From contig CM063110.1 of NCBI GenBank assembly GCA_031841125.1, forward strand, positions 31,387,214-31,451,213: a DNA stretch of 64,000 nt, read 5' to 3'. This DNA comes from Acanthococcus lagerstroemiae (taxonomy: Eukaryota; Arthropoda; Insecta; Hemiptera; Eriococcidae). This document shows positions 43,701-55,700 of this stretch, piece by piece (the first letter of the stretch is position 1; each line of letters opens with the position of its first letter). The position numbers were made by a program, and so were the translations under genes. Under the pieces are notes generated by a model. The model did no database searches and had not been told where the DNA came from. It saw nothing but the letters and a program-made list of their open reading frames with translations.

Positions 43701-46700
43701 CGACCTTCGGTTACTCTCAGATTATTCCCAAACCCATCAGGTACCCTTGGTTCCCCTTTAGTCACCTGGGTAAGTGGCGGAATTTTGCGCATCGGGCCGG
43801 CGGTGGAAACACGAGCGACAGCAACGGCGTGATCAGCCATCTCGCGCCGGACACTTTGGTTCCGGAAATGTTGCAGAGCGGAAGCGGATGGAACTGGGTG
43901 TCGGCTTTTGTCTCGACCATTATGAAGAAGAAGATGCAGACAGAGTGGTCGAGGCAGAGGGCCGGCGGACAAAGCTCGGCCCACACCATCAAACACAACA
44001 ACTCTATTATCCAGAAGAGCTAATGCGGATCCCCCGGCAGGGCTCACCCGCCGTCACCACCTTCCTGCGTCGCCACACGTAACAAGATAAGAAAGTGAGG
44101 GGTGAGTGAAGAGGAAGCGCGTCTGGCTGTGGAGCACACAAATTTCAGGTTAGTGCTCCCAATGGTGGCCCTGCAGGACAGCGTGCACACCGGAAGCGGA
44201 ATGGCGAAATGGAAGTTCGGGTCGGCCTCAAAACGTTCCTCTGGCCACTGATGCGATACTCGAAAGGGTAGTTTCCGAGGCCAGGGGAGCGGTGTCTCAG
44301 AGGCCACTTTGACATATGCGTGCATCGCCATACAACCTCGTAACTAGCGATTTTTCTAGGAGGAGCAAGATGGGGCAAGAATGAAATGATATATATGGGG
44401 TGCCGAGCCTTCAGTGACAACAAAATTTTTCGAATCAATGTGCAGTGTGTACTGAGGTATGAGGTTGCTTCACGAAGGATGGTATATGAAGAATTGAGAA
44501 TCAAGAAATTAACAAGGCCAATAGAAAACGTTTGATCATTATTATCTATAATGCAAAATAAGAATGATCATTTTTCTCATTGATAACAAAGGAAAAATTC
44601 ACAAAAAAACATCAAACAGTGGCTGAAGTTACCCGATTTGACGGTAGGAAGGAAATTGATTTTCGAAAGTTTCGAGATTTAAACTTTTTGGTAGCCAATA
44701 ATAATATGTTGTGCGCTGGCCACATTTATTTCTCGTAATATTCCGGCAAAACAGATATGCAACATAATATGCAGGTTGTCTCGTTGTAATCGTCTCGATA
44801 TATAAAATTATAAATGCAGTAGCTTGATTTATGCATGTTGAGCAAATTTTAACTTTGTCGCCATACGTCCCACCAGACATTATCCCGTATTATAGGAAGT
44901 CACGTGTTAGTGTTGCCATTAGTTTTTTTTTTCCTCGCACTCGTAGGAGTAATGATAACATACGTGTGCCAAGTCACCCCATGATTGCAAAGTCACCCCA
45001 TGATTGCAAAGTCAACCCATGATTGCAAAGTCACCCTCTGTTACGGTAAGCATAAAATGTTGATTTTGAGAGTAGCGAAAGCAGTACTGCTACAACGTGT
45101 CTTTATATTATAAAATTTACTTTGAAAAAGTTTTCAAAAAATGGTCAACTTATTAAATTTTTTCCTAGCACATCTCTGGTCACGAACAAGGAAGAACAAA
45201 AATGTGAAAGTAGGAGGGCGGTCACGAAAAACATCTGAGGAGGAAGAGAGGAGTGAACATCAATAGTTCCGACTAAAATTTTAGTTGACGAGCTAAAAGC
45301 AACTTCTCATTCTTTCAGTTTTTCCGACTGGGTTCCAGAATTTCCCGAGTCTATTAAAGACCGACTATTTCATTACAAATTTCGTATGATATAAAAAAAA
45401 AAAATCTTAGTCTCTATAATTTTTCCGACTGGGTGTCAGAATTTCCCGACACGTTTGGGTATAATTCCTCAAATGGAGGAGTGTCACCCCGCCGTGCCGG
45501 CTCTGGGACCGAAAAAGGAATCAATGCTGTTCAAAATCCTCTATCCAGATTCACATTTTTCCACTTGAAAAACTGTTATCACGCAGCCAGCTTAACCTTT
45601 GTCGATAAATTATTACCACTGATGTGCATAAATTCAGACATGCTTCGTGATGACGTGCAGAAATTCTACCCTGATCTACACCTTCTATAACTCAACAGCA
45701 CTAATATAGAGCGAAGGCTATTCTGGGGACTGCCAGGACGTAAGCAGTCTGAGTAACAGCCGAAGTTTCTAAAATGCTACTCGATTTGCTTTCAAATAAT
45801 TATTTACCTTCTGTTTGGTTACATATATTACGTACCAGTTATTGAAATGACCGTCGCGTGCCTTCAGAGTTCAGTGCCATAATAGAGGTCTACGATCCAC
45901 TTCTGAACAGTTATTTCAGAGCGATGTCTCGGGAACCCTTGGCTCTGAAATTTAAAAAGACTCATATCAGTGGCTGCAAATACAGTGTTCCTCTGGTATC
46001 TCTGTAACACACCAGATTCTCGGTCCCGATACGCAATCAGTTACCGTAATTACCCGCGGAAAAATTACCCATTGGCAACCCTCAGTTACCCTCAGATAAC
46101 CCAGAAACCCGTCAGTTACGCTTGGTTCCCCTTTAGTTACGTGGGTAACTGGCGGGATTTTGCGCATCGGGGTGTATTGTAGGGATCTGGTTGGCTGAGT
46201 GGTTAGCTCAAAATCCGGAGGTCTCGGGTTCGAGTCCACGTAGCAACTCGCCAGATTTCGACCTAGGTCGGGTTTTCGGCCAGAAGGGAAGAAGGCGAAG
46301 ACAGCCCTAACAGCCTCCCCGACGTCTCTGAAGTAATGCTCGAAAGCGCGGATTCCAGGGCTCGGGTTGAGAGCAAATTAGAAAAAATAGGATCGAGGTG
46401 TATTGCAGAGCAACATCTTGGAATTACACAGAATGAAATACTCTCTGCCCAAGTTGGACACCTTTTGCAACTATGTTACAATAAAGTTTTCGTTTTTCAA
46501 GGGGAGGAGGAAATAGTCAGTAATGAGTCTTATGATAATTTATCATAATTTCTCACACTTGAAATGTCGGGTATTATCCACTGTTCGAACATTCTCGTTT
46601 CTCGGAACACTTTTTTTTTCTTCTCTTGATTTATCAGCATTATTATGTAAACAAAAAAAAAAACGTTATGGCTGCTCAGTATTATTCCCAGTATTTTATG

Positions 46701-49700
46701 GCAAAAAACGTTTCATTGCTGTAATAAATAGTCCACCTGTCACACATGACATAAAACTAGAGTCAACAATCTTTTCGCAAAAAATAATGAAAATCTGAAA
46801 CTGTCATCGAGTCGACAGTGGAAAGTGGGGGCAAACGAAGTTAAAAATAAGCCTACCTATGACCGAAATTTTCGAACCCGCAGTGCAAAATAGTAACAAT
46901 ATTATGCAGATTAGCCTACTGTACGTCGGAAATATAAATAATGAAAGAATGTGGGGAAAAGAGCAGTTTCGGGTTATTTTTGTGAGTGTCACATTTCGAG
47001 TCGGAAATTCTTTCAATAAGTAGACTTCGTACCCTTCGTATCTTCGCGATTCTCGCTGCACTTCGATCAATTCGCGATTTATTTGAATTGATTTTAATTG
47101 ATTTTAATAAATGAATTTTCGGTGCAACATGTGATTAAATTTATTTTTAAAGTGTCCGCGGTCGTGCGAGTGCTCTGAACACGTTCAAAATGGATATATC
47201 TGCGGATGTTGGTTCACTTCATTTTCGTTCTATAAAGCTGCATTACTATTCGCCTATCAGATGAATTTCAAATTTACTAAGCGTATCCAATTGATTTTCA
47301 CTCTAGATTTTTAAATCTGTTTCCATAATTCGAAGTACACGACGTGAATGTAACGATGTCAAAATTTATTCTGAGTTTCAATTGGATTTTGATAATTAGC
47401 ATAATAATGTTTCACTCCAGTGATACACTTAGTTCAATTTTTGTAAACGTGAAATTTTTACATGTGTTACCGAATAAATGCGCAGATATTTTCATTTTGG
47501 AAAATAGGTATGGGGGCAAATTGCCCTCGAAGCATCACAGGTGTACATAGATGATGGTGGCGTCGCCAGAAGCCCTTTTGCTAATACGGTACAATTACTC
47601 TCTATGCTTTATTACATTCTATCAAATTTCTCCATTCTTCCATATAACAGGCCTGCTTGTTGATCATTGCACCTATAGTACCTACCCTTGAATTTGTAAC
47701 ATTTTCAGTGAAGTTAAATCAGTTTATGTATTAAGCATGTTCATAATGAATTAATTTTTTTGGCGTAATGTCTGCTCCAGAAACTGAACTCACGTTTTAA
47801 CATGCGGTGCACACCCCATACGCTATCATTAACAAGCTATTTTTAATCATTTCAGACCATCGAGAAATTACCTGATAAAGTACTGTTGCACATATTCTCT
47901 TATTTGAGCCATCGACAGATATGTCAAGTAGCCCGAGTTTGTAAGAAATGGCGCATGATAGCCTACGATACCAGACTATGGAGATGCGTTTCCCTGCGAC
48001 CCGAAGTATCGGGGCTGCACGTCAGTTCTATTGAATCGCTCTTAGCATTAATCAGGTACTGGAAAGTAAAATTTGTTATAATCAGCCGCGGACTGGCAAG
48101 GGAATTGTAAAGGGGGAATACTAATTGGGACCCGCGGGCCCCAGCCAGTATTTTTCCATTCCCGGAACAAGTCATATTTTAGGTAGGCCCGCAGTCCAAG
48201 GGGCACGGCCGAGGATTCCCCCATTCCCCTCCAGCCAATCCGCGGTTGGTTATAGTAGTTAATAATCGTTTGCTGACGATCTTCTGTAATCATAACCTTG
48301 ACCATGACGTATGAATAAGATAACACGTGTAACTACAACAATAACCGATGATTGTATGCCTACAATTATCATAAATGATGACAGTATTGATAAGTATCTC
48401 ATAAATAGTGCGGATCAGGTGCGCGAACATTGCAAATATGAATAAAGTAAGTAATTAAGGTAAATAAATAAAAAAGGAAGGAAGAATTGAGAAGAGTAAA
48501 AGTAAAGTGGACTCGGCTGAAGTCTTTTGAGTAATCGTGGAAAAACCTAACATGGGCTTGTAATCAAGGGCGGAGTGGGACCAGACAGACCACCAGGAAA
48601 ATCAGTTTTGCAGGTCACCACCGCAACAATCGCAGGCCAATACTCTCTCCCACTCCTTCTAGGGAGAAAGTTGAAAAAATAACATTCTTTGTCAAGATTT
48701 TTTTTTTCCCCTTTCTCTACAATCCCCTTTAGTTTCTACCTCTCCCTCCTAAAGAGTTTAAAAAATAATATTTATCATTTTTTTAAAACATTTTCTACAA
48801 TTTAAAACTTGTTTTTGAGCAAGTCAGCAAAATTGTATTGACTCAGCATAAAATCTGGGTAGTTTTGAGACAATAATAATTACACTACATAACAATTTGA
48901 GATTTTGTAGAAGAAAAAAAAAAAGAAAAAAAACAATGACACGAGAACATAGTATGATTCTATAAGTATTTTCAACGAGGAATTTAATGCCGATGTTAAT
49001 TTTTGGATTATAGTTAATTTTTTTCTTATATCCTATATCTTAAATGCAAATTTTAGTATCATCAACCACTGATCGAATAACTGTGCGCGTTTAGTATTAT
49101 ATACAGTATCAGTGTAGCTATTCGTGGAGGACAAAAAGGAATAAAACGAGAAAAATTTGATAAAATTTTAATTCTGAATATGGAAAACGAGAGGTTCTTG
49201 AGACAAATGGTTAACGTCATTGTAGTCAGCATTCAAAATATAGCTAAAATCATATACTCTCATCCCGTTGTTGTTGTGTAGTGTTATTTTTGGGTTTCCC
49301 GTCTGAGAGTGTGGATGCAGAGGAATAAATAATGTTTTTGTAATTCCATGGTTGTGTCTTTTGTGGATGGTTGGAAGTCGAAAGTCAGCATATGTTCTTA
49401 TAAAATTGGGGATCCCATCAAATCGAGCCCTAGTTTTTAGAATATTAACTTCTCTGTCCATCATGTAGAATGATAATCAGTTTAGTGCTGCTAATAGGTA
49501 CTTCGACTTCAAAAACTCAAAAACTAAGCTGCTCTGAGCGCAGGAGCGTAAACTGAAAATTTTCGAATGAGAACGCGGAACCCATAATTTTATAAGTAGG
49601 TAAAAGAAAGAAAAAAAATTAGCTAAGACTATAGCTGCGAGTGATATTAGTAATTTTAAACATTGTTCCAAGCTAAGAGGAAGGGACGATCTACAGGTTT

Positions 49701-52700
49701 ATCATCATATTATACTTTCGTACTTCTCTAAAAATTTTTTAGACGTATTTTACTCGGCATAAATCTTCTAGAAGAAACCTTTTCGGATTTGTGTATGATT
49801 ATTATTCTTAACTCAATGAAAATTTTTGTAAGACTCTTTTAGGCTTTCACTAGAACCTTTAGGACTCGTTAAGACGAGCAATAAAATGGGTATTTTGTAT
49901 TTTTTTCTGGCTAGGAGGGGGAGGGGGAGGAAATATCCTCATAGTTTTTTGTTTTTTTTAAATTCTTTCAGACGTATTTTATTTTTCAAGACGCTTCTAG
50001 AATCCTATATAAAGCCATTTATAAAACTTATCTTATTATTATTTCAGGATGTTTAAAGACTCCCCAATTAAGAGTCTTCGAATTATCAAACTTCAGATAT
50101 AAAGCCATGAGTATAAATTTAAGGACAAGAGTTTCCTGTATGCCTTCACTACGTTCATACAATATAATTTTTTTCTTGATTCTCATTTATTCATATTATT
50201 ATGAAATTCTCTGACGTGTACTTGACTTTCTGACCTTGTAGACACCCTGTATTTCAGACTCTACAAAGACTTTTTTAGACACGTCTAGACTTTTATAAGA
50301 CCCTTTAAGACTCGTTAAGATCAGCAGAAAAATGGGTGTTTTCAACTTTGCTTTGGATGAAAGGGCGAAAGGAGTGACATATATCCCCACACTTCTTTGA
50401 AATTCTTTCAGACTATTTTACTCTTCAAGATTCTTTCACATTGTTCAAGGCTATCTCTAAAACTTTTTCGGTTTTAAGATTATTATTTCTTCAACACCGA
50501 CTTCTCCAGGCTCTTCCAGACTTTTAATACACCTCTCCAGACTCGCCGAGATGAGTTGTAAAATGGGTATTTCCAACTCCGCTCCCGGTTCCAGGGGTAA
50601 GGGGGGATATCCTCATATATTTTTAAAATTCTGTCAGGAGTACTTTATTTTTCAAGACTCGTCCAGAATTGTCCCAAATTATTTTCACAGCTTTTTCGGA
50701 CTTGTTTAAGATTATTATTTTACGCTCAACAGAGTCAGACTAATTCAGAAATTTCCGAGAATCTGATAGACCTATTTAGGACTTCTTAAAACGCCACTAG
50801 ACACTAAGCCGAACAAGTTCAGAAAAACTTTAAAGAGTCCTAAAAAATACTGAACCTGTCTCTATAAGCATTCAAATAGGCTGAAAGAATTTCAAGAGTC
50901 TCAAAAAAGCATAGAATAGTTTCAAGAAATTTCAGTCATGTTTGTAAGAGTTCTAAAGAACTCTTGAAAAGTTTAAAGCAGGATTGGAAAAATTTTAATT
51001 AATCTCGGAGAATTTTAAATCAATCTAAATCATTTTCAAAGAATCTTGAAACTGTATCTCAATTAGTCATAATAATGCCGATAATAGTCTTTAAGAATCT
51101 CACGTAAGTCAGGAATAGTCTTGAAACGAACCTCAAAGATTTTTGGAAATGAAAAAAACAAACATATTCAGTGCTCTTGGAGAGTTTTAAATAAGATTTA
51201 AGAAGCTTAAAAGAGTCTCAAAGTGTTTTTAATCCGTCCACATGAATGTCTAAAAGGCTGAAACAAATCTAAATGAGTCTGAAACTGGTAAAACAGTTAT
51301 GAAAAAATGAGTATAGAAAATGTCAAAGAATATGAAGATTTTCTAAACAGTCTCTAAGCTTGGGATAGTGTTGACCGAGTCCATAAGATCTGTAAAGAGT
51401 CTTGAACATGTTTTGAAGAATTTAAAAAAATCTAAAACTTATCAAGAGTCTTAAGGAGGTCTTGAAGAGTCATAAAAAACATTGAAGAGGCTTGAAATGT
51501 TAAAGCAATTCTCGGATTATCAGGTCATATCTCTGCCAGGTCACCGGAAATTTGCCCGATTGCTCGACTGTCCACTCCGCCCCTGCTTGTAATATCAGGG
51601 GGAAAACAAATAGAAAAACAAGTAAAAGGAAAACATTTATAATAAATAAACAAAATATGGGTAGGTAGATTTGTGTTTAAATTTAAATTTGACATGACAT
51701 ATTATGATGTACATGAATTAAAAAAAAAAATCATGGAAGTGAATAACAGCATTACTTCTGGTACAAGATAAATAGTTGAAACGCAGCCAGTAGAGTAACT
51801 AGGAAATTCCTCAAGGGGGAGGGCAAAAAATGTTAAATTTGTCTTGACTAGCAACAAAAAATCTATAGCTGAACAGTCCTACAATATTTTTCTTTCTTCC
51901 TGACTCTGTAGGGGGTACGCGAACGGGAGGGAGATATATTCCCATATTTCTCATCCTTTTTATTGACGTTACTTAAGTCAGCCGTTTTTGCTTGGAAATT
52001 TGACATGATGAGAATACAGAATGTGTCATATTATTTCATTCCAGCCCGTATTTTTACTCGTATCAGTGACGTTCAATCACAACTCACTGGAAATCGCGAT
52101 GTACAAAGTTCAGGACGTTCGAAAATTTTACATGAATTTTTTAAAGATACAGTTCAAAAAGAATTATTAAGAGGCAAGCGCCGAAAAGTGTTTTCGACTA
52201 TGCACTCGTTAATCAATCATAGTTACTGTTATCAATTCATCCAAAATACCACACTGTAGGTCGTTCATAACCTTCTACTGAAATTTGTTTCTAAATTATA
52301 CAATTTTAATTATAATAATACTGCATCGTAGTTTGTCAGATACACTTACATCCTGAAAACTGAGAAGCTGTGACATTTTGGAATATGAAACGGAACCTAT
52401 TTTTAGAAGTCCTCCATTGTACATGTATGAACATCGCTAAAAGCTCTGATAGATCTGATATAAAATCTTGCCACAAAAAACGATGCTTCATATGCATATA
52501 ATGTTATAATACTTTGTATACATTTTTATGCTCCTATATATCTTTTATATTTTGTATATGTATTTTTTCGTATTCTTATTAGGTCATTAGTCTATACGAT
52601 AGATTTTTCATTTTAAAAGTAGCCTCCATACTGGTCAATATTGGCATCCGGGAGTCACAACATATCGCTTACTGAAATTAGACGTGTAAAGGAAAGAATC

Positions 52701-55700
52701 TGTTTCTATCAGGGAACAAAGGCGCTTGAAAAGCTTACATGCAAATTGACCTCCGGATTTCTGGAGGACTTCAGTTAAACTCCTGTCCTGTATTGTGGAA
52801 AATACCTCATTGGATAGTGGCTGTCTTTGTCAGCCTTCTCTCCCATCGCGTATATCCCTGTACACCAGACACTTTGCTAGTGGAGGTTTCTCCGTACGAA
52901 ATTCACCCCTCTCCAAACTTTATTCTATTCAGCGAGAAATTCGGACTAATTTATGAAAGTTATGAGTGTTGAATTTCTGCATTTTTAATACATACATGAT
53001 ACTTAGTTAGTCTTTTGATTCTCACACATTCCAACCAGTCATTGGGGAGGGGGGTAGCGTAGCACACCACACGAAGATTTAATACGATATCCATTTCCCC
53101 GGGTGCTAGTAAAACATTATTATTATTGCTTTGTTGGTCGATCTGTTGGAAATGCTACACTCTTTACAACTTCCAATCTTCGATAATGACATAACATTAT
53201 TTATGACAGGTATATATAGTCACCTACAAACATGATTAGTCATTTTAGTATGATTTATCTATTATGTGTATGAAATCGTTTTTCTTCGCATTTAGTATTC
53301 GATTTGGACCGTCACTGACGTACATAGAGCTGCCCATAGAATTGATTACACACACTGTTCTTCACGAATTAGCGAATAAATGTCCGAATTTAACCCACAT
53401 GCTGCTAGATTTCTCGACTGCTATGCAGTTGCACGATTTCAACGAAATGCAAGTTAGTCTAAAGCAAAACTGATCGATAACATATGCTTCTTCGAAATAC
53501 CCGAATTTTATTGATTTTTGTGTACATATTATTTTCATGGGTTTTCAGGCCTTTCCAACCAAACTAAAATATTTATGCATTTGCTTATCGGAAGTTATTT
53601 TCATGGAGGGATTTATGAGGAAAATATATAATTTCATAAATGGCCTCGAAATATTGCATTTAGTTGGTAAGTATTCAAACTTAATATTACCTATACTTGT
53701 ATTATTTGCCCCTCCCCCTATTTTTACATACTGACAAGATCAGCGTGAGTAATATTTGCGTTAATGAAAAACATGACGTCCTCACTTTTTGAATATTTTC
53801 AATTACTTATGCTTGAGAATTTGTTCAAAATGCCAAACATTTATAACAATGCGGATTTTTCAGAATGATTGGGGGTGTGAGTGTGCGATCTTTGAAACCT
53901 TACAACTTTTTTCGCGCCATTTCTAATACAGAAAATATTTCCCCAACACGACTTCAAAATACAAATAGTAAAATACACCCAATAATTTGTCAGTAGCAAT
54001 GCTTCGAATAAGTAAACATTTTGCTTTCGGCGATTTCCAGGCACTTACGAAAAAGTTGAGGAAGAAGAAGAAGAAATCTACGAAGTTATTAACGTTCATA
54101 AACTAAAATCAGCCACTCCAAACTTGAGAGTCATTAACTTATTTGGTATTAATTTTGTAGATGACAGCCACATAGATGCATTTAGTTCCAATTGTATTCA
54201 GGTAAGTTATAAAATTACGTATTCCCGAACCAAACATATCTCATTCAAACTCAATAACCTAGATAACTTTCTCGATTCCGATATTTGTCCTTAGTTAGAG
54301 TGTTTAGCAGTAAATTATTGTTCCAAAGTGACCGGAACGACATTGAAAACACTATTCCAGAGAAGCAAACGGCTAAGATGTTTATTAATGAACCAGACGA
54401 GTAAGTTGAATCCTAGCACGCGGTTATTTTTAAACTGACTTCATCCACATCGATTTTATGAACTTTTCGTGCTGTTGATGCTGGCCTGTTATATAAAGAA
54501 ATTCGAATTTAATTTGAGGGATTAACGCGCGGCTGCCGGAGCAGTGGCGTAGCAGGGCCGCATCCAGGATTTAAGTATGGAGGGGTTTTGTGATTAAGAT
54601 AATTTTTTTCTCGGTGGAGGGAGCTCAGTCATAGATCCGCCCTCCTCTCCGTCTAAATCCGTTGTTTTTTCGTAGTTTTTTTTTTTTGGCCAATGGGAGG
54701 AGTTCGAGGCCCCAAAACTTCCCCCGTCGGTACGGCCCTGTGGCGTAGCTAATAGAATTATGGGAGCTACAGCATATGGCCGCCGCCTTGCCCTCTACTT
54801 ACACACCGGAAAAGATAGTGCTGGGAGACAAAATCTATCTAGATTTTTATATGCACAAATAATGTTTCTATTTGTCCGTCTGTCTGTATTTTCTATATCT
54901 AGAGACACTCTGCAGAGGCGAAAACTCCCCAATTAAAAAAAAAATTGAAATATCTCAGTGCTAAATACACGTTTCATATAATAGCACTGTCAACCCACGC
55001 AATGGCATACCTACTGTAAATCGGGGTGACTTTGCCGATTTTCATTTTTAACTATATTACTGGCTCTCCACCTGCCTGCGTCGACACACGGACATAGACG
55101 AGGAGGTGAGGGGTGAGTGAAGAGAGGCAGCGCGTCCGGCCGTGGGGGACCTAAATTCCAGACGAGCGCTCTGGCAGTGCGGACCTCGGTCAGTAGGGAA
55201 CCCCATGGTGGCCCTGGTAGGACGCGGGCACCGTTTCAGCACGTAGAAATGGGGGCTCGGGCTCGGCTCCAAGGTTTCCCTCCGATCACTAACGCAATAC
55301 TCGAAAGGGTAGTTCCCGTGGCCGGGGGTGCGGTGTCATAGGGGCCACTTTGGCATGCGTGCATCGCCATACGTCCCACCACACCATATTACTGGCTCTG
55401 TGACGAATACAAAAAATGTATTGCTAACATTTCTAAGGGCATAGATCGATGAAAGGCCATAGATACAACACTTCAAAAACCAGTGAGACGTATCACGGGC
55501 CGAAATAGGTGGCAAAGGTAGGCTCTGTTTTTCAAGCACAGAAATAGTTCCGAAATAGTAACCCGACAAATGAGGTCCGTGGAATCCAACCAGGCATTCA
55601 CAAAAAAATTATTGTGGTGTCATTTTAAAACCTGAACTCTCAGCTTTCCCAGCATGTATAGGTCTAGGCATTTTCCAGTCTGCCGTCACAAGGTATAGCG

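Larger units (their letters stand above)
37703..47855. other. Intron 1 of the F-box gene (~10.2 kb)
   Basis: Contains nested hAT-like elements, SINEs, R1-like ends and MITEs, listed separately. 37703-39361, 41045-41790, 42922-43643, 44332-44965, 45034-46024 and 46409-47855 show no recognised features. Open frames around 38385-39156 have no motif I know. Confidence 0.7.
48565..51585. mobile_element. hAT-like element, 3.0 kb, tandem-repeat-filled
   Basis: Ends CAAGGGCGGAGTGGGAC and GTCCACTCCGCCCCTG are inverted. The 8-bp flanks CTTGTAAT are identical at 48557-48564 and 51586-51593. The interior holds the unassigned ORF at 49168-49464 and the degenerate repeats 49720-51500. No recognisable hAT transposase, so probably non-autonomous. 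Confidence 0.85.
48056..53295. other. Intron 2 of the F-box gene
   Basis: Dominated by the 3.0-kb hAT-like element (48565-51585). 51594-53295 shows no recognised features. Confidence 0.75.

Noticed and set aside
46193..46280. tRNA-Leu/Ser-like gene
   Set aside because: A and B boxes are present, but the stems are degraded and the sequence continues into the shared SINE body with a target duplication.
47188..47260. ATG in good context (CAAAATGG) as first codon of the F-box gene
   Set aside because: Its only phase-compatible donor (GTTGGT) is weak, while 37574-37702 has strong splice sites and fits in phase; kept only as an alternative.
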